DNA of 64,000 bases from contig CANKMW010000025.1 of NCBI GenBank assembly GCA_947483555.1, forward strand, positions 1-64,000, in the 5' to 3' direction. The translations under genes were made by a program, and so were the position numbers. Each line of letters opens with the position of its first letter. The stretch's first letter is position 1. This document shows, in pieces, positions 53,029 through 62,784 of the stretch. Under the pieces are notes generated by a model. That model worked only from the letters and a program-made list of their open reading frames with translations, ran no database searches and was not told the origin of the DNA. The DNA is from Myxococcales bacterium. Lineage in GTDB: Bacteria; Myxococcota_A; Polyangia; Haliangiales; Haliangiaceae.

Positions 53029-53056
53029 TTCGAACGATTCGTGAACGCAATTGCGA
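53029..53056. promoter_or_regulatory. Palindromic elements between LysR gene and divergent lipoprotein
   Basis: TTCGAACGATTCGTGAA is followed directly by the palindrome CGCAATTGCG (53046-53055). They sit between the LysR start and the divergent gene in a less GC-rich patch, the usual place for a LysR-type binding site. No exact T-N11-A match is claimed. Confidence 0.4.
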
Positions 53057-53114
53057 GTTACGCATCGACGAGGCCGGCGTAGTCCAGGCAGTCATTTCAC
53101 CCGGAGGTCGATCC

Positions 53115-54017
53115 ATGTCTCGCGTTTCCTGGCTTACCGTCTCCATCGTCGTGTCCTCGTCGCTGGTCGCCTGTGGCGACGATGCCGACCCAGCGGTCCT
53201 CGATCCCGATCTCGCGCCGCGGGCGATGGTCGATCGCTTCAGTGCCACGGCGGGCACGCTCATGGTTCGCGACGGCCAGAACGGGCTGCCGGCCCCCGGT
53301 ACCCCGATCGACTTCGATCGCGGACCGTTCATCACGACTGGCCTGGCCCCGTCGGGGCAAGTCGCCCGTTACTACAACTTCGACGTCCAGTCGACCACCC
53401 CGGCGTCGATCTACGTCCTGGTCCACGACGGCGAACCGGTCGACGGTCAGCTCAACGTCGTCGATGCCGTCCCGGGCGCCGAGGGCTACAACGACTTCTG
53501 GCGGGTCGTGATGGTCGAGGTCCCCGACGACTACGTCGCCAACAGCGTCACCAGCGTCACCGCGATCCGGGCTCTCGGCTTCGCGATGACGACGACCGAG
53601 ACCCTGGTGAACTGTCCGATCGTGCCCGAGGGCTCGACCGCGTCCCGGCGATTCGGCGGCGCGGCGGCGCCGTTGCACCAGGGTTGGTACCGCGACCAGC
53701 TGGTCACGTACTTCACCTTCGACGAGAAGGCGCTGACCGGCGCCACGGTTCCGACGTCGCCGATCTACGTGACGTTCAACGTGAACCCCGGGGTCGAGGG
53801 CGGTGGTCCGCCGTCGGGGTTCGTGACCGAGCCCGGTGGCGGCCAGACCCACAACGTCCTGGCCACGTCGCCGACGAGCCCGGGCTATTCACCGTTGTGG
53901 TCGGTCCAGATCTACGACAACGCCGATTTCCCCGCAGTGTCAAACCTGGCCACCGCGCAGCAGGCGACGGTGGTGGCCGCCAACGCGGCCCTGGTCAACT
54001 GTCCGGTCGTCGACTGA
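53115..54017 (+). CDS. Putative lipoprotein (DUF7482-like)
   Basis: A 300-residue exported protein with lipobox SSLVACG and a CGGAGG ribosome-binding site. Its two similar halves contain VVDAVPGAEGYNDFWRVVMV and LATSPTSPGYSPLWSVQIYD, each followed by NCP(I/V)V: VNCPIVPEGS and VNCPVVD at the very C-terminus. This internal repeat recalls DUF7482-type domains. No enzymatic motif. It is divergent from LysR, which may regulate it. Confidence 0.6.
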   Translation: MSRVSWLTVSIVVSSSLVACGDDADPAVLDPDLAPRAMVDRFSATAGTLMVRDGQNGLPAPGTPIDFDRGPFITTGLAPSGQVARYYNFDVQSTTPASIYVLVHDGEPVDGQLNVVDAVPGAEGYNDFWRVVMVEVPDDYVANSVTSVTAIRALGFAMTTTETLVNCPIVPEGSTASRRFGGAAAPLHQGWYRDQLVTYFTFDEKALTGATVPTSPIYVTFNVNPGVEGGGPPSGFVTEPGGGQTHNVLATSPTSPGYSPLWSVQIYDNADFPAVSNLATAQQATVVAANAALVNCPVVD

Positions 54018-54082
54018 TCGCGCGGTCGATCGACCCGACCCGTTATCGAACGGCCGCCGCGGCCACGACTTGCACGCCCGGG

Positions 54083-54144
54083 GCGGCTCAGCCCGCGCCC
54101 TGATCCTTCGCCCGCCGATGCGCGCGCGCGGTGCCGATCGGCGC
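54083..54144. repeat. 62-bp repeat copy at the 3' end of the MFS gene
   Basis: Ungapped counterpart of 41635-41696 with about five differences by eye. On the minus strand it codes for the last 18 residues and stop of the MFS protein. Confidence 0.75.
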
Positions 54145-55323
54145 CAGCAGGAAGCCGATGGCGGCGACCCCGGCCGCCAGCCAGGCCCAGGTTCGTCCCT
54201 GATCGTGCTCGATGAGCAGGCCGGCGATCGGCGGCGCCATGATCGCGGCCATCGACGACAGCGACTGGGTGAGCCCGAGGACCACGCCCTGCTCGTGACG
54301 GGCGGCGAGTTGCGTCACCAGGCTGGTGATCGTCGGCCGCACCACCGAGCCGCCGAACGCCGACAGCGCCGTCGACAGCGCCAGGACCGCGATGGTCTCG
54401 GTCAGGCCCAGCACCACGTAGCCGGCGGCCAGCGTCACGAAGCCGGCGGCGGCGATGCGGTGCTCGCCGAAGCGCGCCACCAGCCGCCCCATCAGCCCGC
54501 CCTGCACCACCAGGGCGACCATGCCGGCGCCGGCGAACGTGAAGCCGATCTCGCGCGGCGTGAAGTAGTGGCCATCCCACATCAGGTGGCGCTCGGCAAA
54601 CAGCGCGAAGCCACCGGTGAACAGCGTGAAGGCGAACATGTAGACGAAGAACTGGACCAGCAGGCCGCGCAGCACCGGCCGCCGGAAGTACTCGACGTAC
54701 TGGGCCCAGTCGAGGACGCCGAGCCGCTTGCCGCCCGGCAACGCGGCGTCGCCGGCGCCCGCGGTCACCGCGGCCGGCGGTAGATCGCGCGGCAACAGGA
54801 ACCAGGTGCCCATGATCGACAAGCCCGACAGCGACGCCGCGGCCCAGAACGGCGCGCTGTAGCCGTAGCCGGACAGCCACGCGGTCACCGCCGGACCGAC
54901 CAGGAACCCGAGACCGAACGCGATGCCGATCAAGCCGAACGCGCGGGCCCGGCGTTCCGGCGGCGTGTGATCGGCGATGTACGCCTGCGCGACCGCGAGG
55001 TTGCCGGCGGTCAGGCCATCGAGCGCGCGACCGGCGAACACCATCCACAAGCTGGTCGCCTCGGCGAGCATGATGAAGCCGATCAGCGTCCCGACCTGAC
55101 TGATGAGCAGGATGGGGCGCCGGCCGTGCCGATCCGACAGCCGGCCGAGCACCGGGCCGGCGACCAGCTGGCAGACGGCAAACGTCGGGATGAGCAGCGA
55201 CGCCACGGTGGGCGAAGCGCCGAAGCTCTCCGAGTAGATCGCCAGCAGCGGGATTACGATCGTGAGCCCGAGGACGTCGACCAGGACGATGAGGAAGATC
55301 GGGAGCAGTGGCGAACGGCGCAT
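54088..55323 (-). CDS. MFS drug-efflux transporter (TetA-like)
   Basis: A 411-residue, 12-helix transporter from ATG at 55323 (MRRSPLLPIFLIVLVDVLGL). Motif A is LGRLSDRHGRRPILLIS and motif C-like GIAFGLGFLVGPAVTAWLSG follows; both match TetA-type drug:proton antiporters. The substrate is not known. It follows the MATE gene by 37 bp on the same strand, so they are probably co-expressed exporters. Its last 18 codons belong to a repeat also found near 41.6 kb. Confidence 0.85.
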   Translation of the reverse strand: MRRSPLLPIFLIVLVDVLGLTIVIPLLAIYSESFGASPTVASLLIPTFAVCQLVAGPVLGRLSDRHGRRPILLISQVGTLIGFIMLAEATSLWMVFAGRALDGLTAGNLAVAQAYIADHTPPERRARAFGLIGIAFGLGFLVGPAVTAWLSGYGYSAPFWAAASLSGLSIMGTWFLLPRDLPPAAVTAGAGDAALPGGKRLGVLDWAQYVEYFRRPVLRGLLVQFFVYMFAFTLFTGGFALFAERHLMWDGHYFTPREIGFTFAGAGMVALVVQGGLMGRLVARFGEHRIAAAGFVTLAAGYVVLGLTETIAVLALSTALSAFGGSVVRPTITSLVTQLAARHEQGVVLGLTQSLSSMAAIMAPPIAGLLIEHDQGRTWAWLAAGVAAIGFLLAPIGTARAHRRAKDQGAG

Positions 55324-55360
55324 CGGGCGAACGGTCGTGTATACCAGCAAGCGACCGGGG

Positions 55361-56743
55361 TCAGACCAGCTCGGGCTCGCGGCCGGTCAGCTCGATGCGC
55401 CGCCACGCGCCGGAGCGGAAACGCGCGACCATGACGATCGCGAGCAGCGCCAGGTACGCGATCAGGCAGCCCATGATCGCCAGGCTGCCGCCGTCGAGGA
55501 CGAAGACGACCACCAGCGACGCGGGCACGAAGCCAGCCCAGGCCAGCGTGAGGCGCGCGAACAGGCACCAGGTGGTGTCGCCGGCGGCGCGCAGCGTCTC
55601 CGCGAACGTGATCGCCGTGGCGTCGAACAGCTGCCAGGCCGCCGACAGCGCCAGCATCGGGGCGCCGATCCGCACCAGCGCCTCGGCCTGGACGCCGGAC
55701 TTCGGATCGTCGTGCGCGAACAGCGACATCACCTGCTCGGGAATCATGGTGTACAGCAACCCGACCGCGATCATCCAGCCGGCGGTCACGCCCAGCGTCA
55801 GGCGCACGATCGGCCACACCCGGTCCTTGGCGTCGGCGCCGATGCTCTGACCGGCCAGGATCGCCCCGGCGGTGGCGACGCCAAACGCCGGCATGAACGC
55901 CACCGAGTTGACCTGGATGATCACGTTGAGCGCGCCCAGCGTGGTCTTGCCGAGGTCGGCGACCGCCACGTTCATGAACAGCGCGAAGGCGCCGAACTCC
56001 ATGAACCAGTTGCCACCGTTGGGCAGACCGAAGCGCAGCACGCGTCCCAGCTCGCGCCAGCTCAGCCGGGTCGGGCCGGCGCTGACCGGCGCGCCACCCC
56101 AGCGGCGCCGGAACGCCACCATGAGGTAGGCGAAGCCGATCCACGACGCGATCGACGACGCCAGCGCCGCGCCGGCGACGCCCATGGCGGGCGCGCCGAG
56201 GTGGCCCTCGATCAGGAGCCAGTTGCCGGCCACGTTGGCGACCATCGTGATCATGCCGGCGCGCATCTGCATCTGGGTGTTGCCGAACCCGCCGTACCAG
56301 TTGCCCAGCGCCTCCATGCCCACGATCGCGCCCACCGAGGTGAGTCGGATGATCATGTAGTCGCCCATCAGGTCTTCGACCGCGGGGTCGTGATCGAGCA
56401 GCCCGAGCAGCGGACGGAGCAACGGCAAGCCGGCCAGCCCGATCAGGGCCGCGGCCAGCGCGATGGCCAGGCCGTACCACGCGTAGCGCCGGGTCTCGCC
56501 GCCGCGACCCTTGCCGACCAGCTGGGCGACGAAGCTCTGCACGATGAACACCGTGCCCATGGGCAGGATCACCGCCGAGAACGAGTTGATGGCACCGGTC
56601 GTGGTCGCGGTCAGGGCATCCTCGCCGAGCGGCGCCACCATCAGCGCATCCGTGAATCCCACCACCGCCTGGGTCGCGCGCGCCAGCACGACCGGCCACG
56701 CCAGCGCGAGCAGCGTGCGAAGGTTGACGGTCGGCGCCGACAC
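55361..56743 (-). CDS. MATE-family efflux protein
   Basis: A 460-residue, 12-helix exporter. The first repeat is LALAWPVVLARATQAVVGFT then DALMVAPLGEDAL. The second half has RVLRFGLPNGGNWFMEFGAF and NSVAFMPAFGVATAGAILAG, as in NorM/DinF-type proteins. It likely exports cationic drugs using a sodium or proton gradient. It starts with GTG. It is the first gene of a pair with the MFS transporter. Confidence 0.88.
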   Translation of the reverse strand: MSAPTVNLRTLLALAWPVVLARATQAVVGFTDALMVAPLGEDALTATTTGAINSFSAVILPMGTVFIVQSFVAQLVGKGRGGETRRYAWYGLAIALAAALIGLAGLPLLRPLLGLLDHDPAVEDLMGDYMIIRLTSVGAIVGMEALGNWYGGFGNTQMQMRAGMITMVANVAGNWLLIEGHLGAPAMGVAGAALASSIASWIGFAYLMVAFRRRWGGAPVSAGPTRLSWRELGRVLRFGLPNGGNWFMEFGAFALFMNVAVADLGKTTLGALNVIIQVNSVAFMPAFGVATAGAILAGQSIGADAKDRVWPIVRLTLGVTAGWMIAVGLLYTMIPEQVMSLFAHDDPKSGVQAEALVRIGAPMLALSAAWQLFDATAITFAETLRAAGDTTWCLFARLTLAWAGFVPASLVVVFVLDGGSLAIMGCLIAYLALLAIVMVARFRSGAWRRIELTGREPELV

Positions 56744-56846
56744 GGGCCGCGCAGCCTAGCAGGGCGTCGGTCGACCGCCAGCGCTGGTCGCCATCTTCGG
56801 CGTGGCAACAGTGATAGCGTGCCGGCACCACGAGCGCGGAGAACCC

Positions 56847-57488
56847 ATGACCATCGTGAACCGGCACCCGGGCGTAACCGTGATCGACGACCGGCGTATG
56901 CGGGCCATGATCAAGCTCACCTGGTTCGGGCTCGGCTTGCTGGTCGCGTGCGGCGGCAAGCAGCCGGCGGGCGGCGGCACGGAGGAGATGTCCGGCATGG
57001 ACATGATGATGTCGAAGTCGATGAACATGTCGGACGACGACGGCTCGCAGTTCGGTCCGCTCGAGATCGGGGCCGACTGGGCGACCTACGTGAAGATGAA
57101 CACCGCGCCGGTGCCCTCGGAGACCCACGGCGGCCGGCTGGTCGACACCTACGTCAATCCGCTCGGCGCCGCCGCGTACCTCGACGAGGACGCCGAGATC
57201 CCGATCGGCACCGTGCTGGTGAAGACCTCGCAGGAGCCGGATGGCACGCCGGGGCCCCTGTTCGTGATGGAGAAGAAGTCGCCGGGCTTCGATGCCGACC
57301 GCGGCGACTGGTACTACGCCATCCACTGGGCCGATCCGGCGCCGGCGTGGAAGCAGAAGCTGGGCGGACCGATCTACTGGCGCACGCCTTCGAAGCGGGC
57401 CGCGTACTGCGTCGAGTGCCACGAGAACTACGATCGCGGGCTGGGCGGCGTGCCGGCACCACAGCGGCTCCAGTCGCTGCCGGAGTAG
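56847..57488 (+). CDS. Cytochrome P460-like lipoprotein, second copy
   Basis: A 213-residue haem protein. GGAGAA five bases upstream supports the ATG at 56847, giving a long leader before the lipobox GLLVACGG. A Met-rich segment follows (MSGMDMMMSKSMNMS), possibly metal-binding. The P460 core reads WATYVKMNTAPVPSETHGGR, TYVNPLGAAAYL, GTVLVKTS, GDWYYAIHWADP and a final CVECHENYDRG haem site. The ATG at 56907 would shorten the leader. It is larger than the copy at 20363. Confidence 0.82.
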   Translation: MTIVNRHPGVTVIDDRRMRAMIKLTWFGLGLLVACGGKQPAGGGTEEMSGMDMMMSKSMNMSDDDGSQFGPLEIGADWATYVKMNTAPVPSETHGGRLVDTYVNPLGAAAYLDEDAEIPIGTVLVKTSQEPDGTPGPLFVMEKKSPGFDADRGDWYYAIHWADPAPAWKQKLGGPIYWRTPSKRAAYCVECHENYDRGLGGVPAPQRLQSLPE

Positions 57489-57720
57489 CTGTCCAGACGC
57501 TCGAAGCGGCGCTGACAACGCCGCGCGCCTGCGGTTGCACCCATCGGCGGTCTTTTTAGCCGCGAGATGCTTGCGCTTTTTCGGAACCGAGCGAGCGAGC
57601 TGCTGTCCATAAGCACGAGCGACGACGATGAGCCAGCCGGCTTCGACGTCGCCCGGCGCTTGGGCGCGGCCATCGGTCGCGCCGACGGGTGCGCCCGGAA
57701 AGCCCTCGTCGGAGGACGCC

Positions 57721-59427
57721 ATGTCCACAGCTATGCCCACGTCACCTACCTCTGCTCCTGCCACTCCACCCACCCCGCCCACCATGGCGACGCCCGCGCC
57801 CGCCGTGGAGGTGATCACCCAGCTCGGCACCTCCGTGGTGTCGATCGACCACCTCGGCGTCGGCGCCGCCCGGCGCGGCCGCGGTCGCAACTTCATGGCG
57901 CTCGGTGCGGCGCTGCTCGCCGGCTCGGCGCTCACGTTCGGTTCCGGTGTGCTCACCGCGCGCAGTGACGCCCGGGCGCTCGAGCAGTGGACCGCCGCCG
58001 GCCGCCCGGCGTGGGCGTTCCGTCCCGCGCAGCACAACGCGGGCGCAGACTTCGCCGCGCTCGGCGGCGCGTTCGTCGGCCTCGGCCTGGTGGCCACCGG
58101 CCTGCTGCGCCGCCGCGACCAGGCGCGCACCACGCTGCGCATCGGCCAGAACCACGGCGTCGACATCCCGGTCGCCGGCGCCCACGACCTCACGCTGGTC
58201 GCGGCGGACGGCGCCGGCGGGTTCCGCGCCAACCTGATGGGCCTGTCCGGCGAGGTGCGCCGCGGCGGCAACGTGATGACGATCGAGACCCTCACCGCGG
58301 CTGGCCACACCAGCGTTCCGCTCGCGGTCGGCACGCACGTCAAGGCGTCGTTCGGGAACACCACCTTTCACGTCCGCGGTGTCGAGACGCCGGCGCGGAC
58401 GGCGGCGCCGGCGCCGTTCGTGGCCGAGCGCCAGGTGATGGCGTTCCTCGCCGCCTCGGCGGTCGTGCACCTCGGCGTGCTCGCGGTGCTCAACGCGGTG
58501 CCGCCCGAGCAGGCGACCGCGCAGACCGACCTGAACCCGGTCGAAGACACCAGCGTCATGGCGCGCCTCAACAGCATCGAGGACCCCGATCCGCTGCCGA
58601 TCGACGACAGCGACGACGACGGCGACGGCGGCGGCATGGCCAGCCAGCTCGTGGCCATGGCGCTCACCGACGGCGCGCTCGGCACCGACCAGCCCAACGC
58701 CACCCCGGCCAAGCTGCAGGTCAAGAACCGCGACGTCGAGGCCCAGCTCGCCCGCGCGGCGGCCATCGAGGCGGCGTCGACCGCCGGTGTGCTGTCGGCG
58801 ATGAACAGCCCGATCGCGGTCTTCGAGGGCGGCAGCATCGCGTCCGGCTTCGAGGACATCGACATCACCGGCGGGATCATCGATGGTGGCGGCACCGGCG
58901 CGCCGGCCGGCTCGTTCGGCTGGGGCATCAAGGGCCAGGGCCTCGGCTGCGGCACCCCCGATGGCAAGCACTGCGAAGGCATGCGCGCCGGTCCCTACGC
59001 GACCATCGGCTGGCAGGGTCGCGACTACGCCGGTCCGTTCAGCCGCCGCCCGGGTGGCCCGGGCCGCCCCGGCGACCGGGTCGCCAAGGTGCCGACCGTG
59101 AAGCTGAGCCCGCCGATCACCTGCACCGCCAACAACCCGTGCCTCGACAAGGAGATCATCCGCCGCTACGTGAAGCGCAACCTCGAGAAGATCACGTACT
59201 GCTACGAGAAGGAGCTGCTCGCCAGCCCGAGCCTCGAGGGCACCGTGACCGTGAACTTCATCCTCAACGGCAACGGCCGGGTGATCGAGTCGAATGCGAG
59301 CGGTGTGGATGCCACGGTGTCGAGCTGCATCGCGCAGGTGGTCTCGAGCATCAAGTTCCCCAAGGTCGGCGACGACGGCATCTACCCCATCAAGTACCCG
59401 TTCCAGCTCCGCCCGGCGGGCCGCTGA
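57721..59427 (+). CDS. AgmX/PglI-type TonB-like protein
   Basis: A 568-residue membrane protein. GGAGGA six bases before ATG 57721 decides the start over an in-frame ATG at 57628. A Pro/Thr-rich N-terminus precedes two membrane segments (FMALGAALLAGSALTFGSGV; FAALGGAFVGLGLVATGLL). A small beta domain and a third helix (VMAFLAASAVVHLGVLAVLN) follow. A Gly-rich linker leads to the AgmX C-terminal domain, RRYVKRNLEKITYCYEKELL then LEGTVTVNFILNGNGRV and SSCIAQVVSSIKFP. Such proteins act with TonB/Tol- or gliding-type machines in myxobacteria. No ExbB/ExbD adjoins. Confidence 0.82.
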   Translation: MSTAMPTSPTSAPATPPTPPTMATPAPAVEVITQLGTSVVSIDHLGVGAARRGRGRNFMALGAALLAGSALTFGSGVLTARSDARALEQWTAAGRPAWAFRPAQHNAGADFAALGGAFVGLGLVATGLLRRRDQARTTLRIGQNHGVDIPVAGAHDLTLVAADGAGGFRANLMGLSGEVRRGGNVMTIETLTAAGHTSVPLAVGTHVKASFGNTTFHVRGVETPARTAAPAPFVAERQVMAFLAASAVVHLGVLAVLNAVPPEQATAQTDLNPVEDTSVMARLNSIEDPDPLPIDDSDDDGDGGGMASQLVAMALTDGALGTDQPNATPAKLQVKNRDVEAQLARAAAIEAASTAGVLSAMNSPIAVFEGGSIASGFEDIDITGGIIDGGGTGAPAGSFGWGIKGQGLGCGTPDGKHCEGMRAGPYATIGWQGRDYAGPFSRRPGGPGRPGDRVAKVPTVKLSPPITCTANNPCLDKEIIRRYVKRNLEKITYCYEKELLASPSLEGTVTVNFILNGNGRVIESNASGVDATVSSCIAQVVSSIKFPKVGDDGIYPIKYPFQLRPAGR

Positions 59428-59559
59428 ACGGCAGCGAGTGGTGAGCGACGAGCGGCAGGGCGACCTGCCGCTCGCGGCATTTAACCCGTCGACTTGCCGC
59501 CGCCGCGCCATGATAGCGTCGCAGGCTGTGGTGTTGATCCGCTCGAGCGACAGGCCCAC

Positions 59560-61419
59560 ATGAGGACTCCACGATCCGGCGCTGGCGACGTCGATGATGG
59601 CGACGGCTCGGCGGCTGGCACGGGTTCGCCAGGGAAGCGGACGCGCACCTCGACGCTGCCCGCCGACGCCGGTCCGGCCGGCAGCTACAGCGAGCCGTTC
59701 GGCCCGGTCGACGTCGACGCCGACGCCGAGGTCGACGTCGACACCGAAGGCGCGGTCGCAGACGACCCGTTCCGCGTCCATCTGATCGGTGGTGGCGCCG
59801 GCTTCGCGCCGACCGCCACCAGCGCGGCCGCCGCGCCGACCGGGCTCGGGATGCGCAAGCCGGCCCGCGCCGGCGGTCGCGGCGGCCTCGATCTCCGGCT
59901 GCCCGAGCAGGACCCGCTGACGCCGCGCATGGAGCGCTTCCGCGCCGCGCTGGTCCGCCGCGATCGCGCCGCCGCCGAGACCGAGTGGATGGTGGCCAGC
60001 TCCGCGGAGCGGAACGCGTTCGCGGCCTCGCCGTCGATCGAGCTCGAGCTCGGCTGGGTGCTCGACACCATGGGCATCGGCCTGATGATGGTCATGGGCC
60101 AGACCGGGCTCGACTTCGGTCCCCGCCCCGGACTGGCGGCGCGGGTCCTGGCGGTCATGATGCCGCTGTGGCTCGACAGCATGGCGATCCACGGCCTGGT
60201 CGACAGCTTCGTGGTCACGCTGCCACCGCGCTGGGAGATCGACGCCCGCACCCAGCCGATCTTCGACCGCCTGATGAAAGGGTCCAACAGCCTCGAGGCC
60301 GGTCGGGCCTTGTTCGAGCGCATGTACACCAAGCTGGCGGACACCTCGTACGACTCGACCACGATCCACACTCGGCCCTGGACCCGACCGTGGATCGATC
60401 GGCTGTACCAGGCGGTGTCGACCCACCTGCCGCTGAGCCACATCCGGGCCGTCGACGCCTTCCACATCGGCTACGAATACAAGGACAAGGCCAGCGACGC
60501 CGCGTTCAAGCCGCTCGAGTTCGGCTGGTGGAGCGGCAGCAACGTCGTCCTCAACGAGGGCTCCGCGAACACCGGCGGTAGCCGCACGCATGACATGAGC
60601 GGCGGCGGCAACGCCCATACCGATGCCGCGACTGGCAAGGCCGCCGACCAGGGCGAGCTCTCCCACTTCGATGGCAGCGCACTCCACGAGGTCGGCCACG
60701 CCGCCGGCGCCCGCATGGGCGGCAACGCCTGGACCGATGGCTTCGCCTTCGCGTCGTGGAAGACCGGGCTCGACGCCGATCCGTGGTCGAAGGAGCTGTG
60801 GGGCGACGACGCCACGCTCACCGCCCGGGCCCGGATCAAGTCGGGGACCGACGACCTGCCATCAGCGGCCTCGGTCCGGCTCCACATGGCCCACAGCTTC
60901 GATGGCAACGGCGTGCTGATCCCGGGCTGGGACGAGCTCCGCCTGAATGCGCTGATCGACCTCTATTACGACGATCAGCCGCTGACCCGGTACTGGAAGA
61001 AGGCCAAGGGCGATCACGACCACAGCTACAACTTTCCGGGGACCAACAACTACGGCAAGGACGGCAAGAACGTCTACGTCTGGCTCAGCCGCAGCAGCAG
61101 CGGCTTCTCGCGCTACAGCCAGGACGCCCACGAGCAGAAGGTCAGCTGGTACTCGCTGGCGTCGCCCCACGAGTGGTTCGCCGAGCAGTACGCGCACTAT
61201 CACCGCGTCACGCCGCGCGGGGCCGGCATGGAGGACCAGACCCGGCGCAAGCTCGACGAGATCAGCGCCGTCGAGTTCCCCGACGCCAGCGCGCCGCCGA
61301 AGGCGCCGGCCGCCACGCCGGCTGCGACGCCAGCCGCGACGACGGACGATGGCACCGTCGGCACCACGCCGGCGCCGCCGAAGGCCGTGGGCCACCGGCT
61401 GCCGTTCCCATGGTTCTGA
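59560..61419 (+). CDS. Putative exported zinc metalloprotease with injection-system-cargo-like N-terminus
   Basis: A 619-residue protein with no signal peptide. Residues 20-34 read GTGSPGKRTRTSTLP, a motif like the GKRTL segment at the start of many proteins linked to extracellular contractile injection systems. An acidic linker (VDVDADAEVDVDTEG) follows. Mid-protein is a zincin site HEVGHAAGARMGG (His376-Glu377-His380); a later HEWFAEQYAHYH may give the third ligand. The C-terminus is Ala/Pro/Thr-rich (ATPAATPAATTDD). It could be a toxin or a surface protease. The next gene overlaps by one base. Confidence 0.65.
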   Translation: MRTPRSGAGDVDDGDGSAAGTGSPGKRTRTSTLPADAGPAGSYSEPFGPVDVDADAEVDVDTEGAVADDPFRVHLIGGGAGFAPTATSAAAAPTGLGMRKPARAGGRGGLDLRLPEQDPLTPRMERFRAALVRRDRAAAETEWMVASSAERNAFAASPSIELELGWVLDTMGIGLMMVMGQTGLDFGPRPGLAARVLAVMMPLWLDSMAIHGLVDSFVVTLPPRWEIDARTQPIFDRLMKGSNSLEAGRALFERMYTKLADTSYDSTTIHTRPWTRPWIDRLYQAVSTHLPLSHIRAVDAFHIGYEYKDKASDAAFKPLEFGWWSGSNVVLNEGSANTGGSRTHDMSGGGNAHTDAATGKAADQGELSHFDGSALHEVGHAAGARMGGNAWTDGFAFASWKTGLDADPWSKELWGDDATLTARARIKSGTDDLPSAASVRLHMAHSFDGNGVLIPGWDELRLNALIDLYYDDQPLTRYWKKAKGDHDHSYNFPGTNNYGKDGKNVYVWLSRSSSGFSRYSQDAHEQKVSWYSLASPHEWFAEQYAHYHRVTPRGAGMEDQTRRKLDEISAVEFPDASAPPKAPAATPAATPAATTDDGTVGTTPAPPKAVGHRLPFPWF

Positions 61420-62090
61420 TGTCCTGGCCTCGCTGGGCCCTCGCCTGCATCGTCGTGGCCGCGCCTGGCTGCGGACCCCGGAGCCGACCCGTGCCCACCA
61501 CCACCGCCCCGACCGCCGCGACCGCCGACGACCAGCGTCAGTGGGACGACGCCCGCCTCGTCGTCGAGCGCCATATCCAGGACCACGAGCGCTGGCTGGC
61601 CGCGGCCACCAGCCGCGAGCCTCGCCGGGGGGCGCCGTTCCTGTTCGTGGCCCGGCCGTCGCGGTTTCCAGTGCTGGTCCACCGCGGCGCGGTGGTGGTC
61701 GCCAAGGGCCTCGCGCCGCTGCGCGGCTACCTCGACGACAGCGGGGTGATCGCGCGGCGATCGGTCGACGTCGAGGACCTGCGGCTGTTGCTCGACGTGT
61801 TCGCCGCGGCACCGCCGGCGGTGCCAGCCGGCGACAACGACCACTACCTCAGCCCGGAGAACGACGGCCACCCCGGTCTCGCGCCGCGCCTCGACTTCAC
61901 CACCAGCGGCGCCGAGCTGTCGTTGTTCTACGTCGCCGGCGGTGGTGGTGGGGCTGCCGATCCGTCCCGGACCCCGATCGGGCAATGGATCCTGACGATC
62001 GCGCCCGACCGCGAGTTGCGGTGGAGCCGCCGCAGCCGGACCTTCGACCTGACCAGTGGCCAGTTCGTCGATGTCGATCACCCGCGCTGA
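61419..62090 (+). CDS. Lipoprotein coupled to the metalloprotease gene
   Basis: A 223-residue lipoprotein with lipobox VVAAPGCG and a Thr/Pro/Ala linker. The ATG at 61419 shares one base with the metalloprotease stop (TGATG), so translation is coupled. The body has a helix (ARLVVERHIQDHERWLAAAT), then FLFVARPSRFPVLVHRGAVV and a beta-rich end (ELRWSRRSRTFDLTSGQF). No family recognised. Position behind a protease fits an immunity or accessory protein, but this is inference. Confidence 0.6.
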   Translation: MSWPRWALACIVVAAPGCGPRSRPVPTTTAPTAATADDQRQWDDARLVVERHIQDHERWLAAATSREPRRGAPFLFVARPSRFPVLVHRGAVVVAKGLAPLRGYLDDSGVIARRSVDVEDLRLLLDVFAAAPPAVPAGDNDHYLSPENDGHPGLAPRLDFTTSGAELSLFYVAGGGGGAADPSRTPIGQWILTIAPDRELRWSRRSRTFDLTSGQFVDVDHPR

Positions 62091-62763
62091 CACCATCACG
62101 TGCCGGTGCGGCGCGGCCCAGACGGTCGAGGTCGTCGAGAGCCTCAACGCCGTTCGCCATCCCCACCTGCGGGCGCGCGTCCTCGATCGCACGCTGCACG
62201 CCTACCCGTGCCCAGCCTGCGGCGCGATCTCGATCGTCGAGGCCGCCTTCCTGTTCGTCGACCTCGAGCGCGGCCAGTTGCTCGGCGTCCACCCGGCCGG
62301 CTCCCGCGGTGACGCCGATCGCCTGGGCCGCGAGCTGGTCACGATCTTCGAGCAGCGGCTGCGCGACCACGCCCCGGCCTTCGTGCGCGCCCGGGCCCGC
62401 GACTGTTTGGTCCGGATCTGCTTCGGCGCCGAGGAGCTGCGCGAGAAGCTGGTCGCCGACGACGCCGGCGTCGACGATCTCGCGCTCGAGGCCGCCAAGG
62501 CCGATCTGCTGGCCACCACCCCGACGCTGGGCGCGGCTGGCGTCGTGACCTTGGTGCTCGACGAGGTGCGCGACGACCGGTTGGTCTTGATCGCGCTCGG
62601 CCTCGACGGCCGCCCGCACGCCGCGGTGCTCGAGGTCGAGCGCCGGCACGTCGACGAGCTGGCCGGCCGCCACGCCGAGATCCTGGCCCGTCTGCCCGCG
62701 CTGGCCGCCGGCCCCCACGTCAGCCTGCTGCGGCTCGGGATGGTCGTGCCCGGGCGCGAGTAG
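62071..62763 (+). CDS. CpXC-domain protein
   Basis: A 230-residue cytoplasmic protein. The N-terminal zinc-ribbon-like region is ITCRCGAAQTVEVVESLNAV then LHAYPCPACGA, with two Cys-x-Cys/CxxC pairs as in CpXC domains. A helical middle and a mixed C-terminal domain (VVTLVLDEVRDDRLVLIALG) follow. The function is unknown. ATG 62071 overlaps the lipoprotein gene by 20 bp, so it is the third gene of the metalloprotease unit. Confidence 0.72.
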   Translation: MSITRADTITCRCGAAQTVEVVESLNAVRHPHLRARVLDRTLHAYPCPACGAISIVEAAFLFVDLERGQLLGVHPAGSRGDADRLGRELVTIFEQRLRDHAPAFVRARARDCLVRICFGAEELREKLVADDAGVDDLALEAAKADLLATTPTLGAAGVVTLVLDEVRDDRLVLIALGLDGRPHAAVLEVERRHVDELAGRHAEILARLPALAAGPHVSLLRLGMVVPGRE

Positions 62764-62784
62764 CGCCCCGAACCCGCCGATGCG

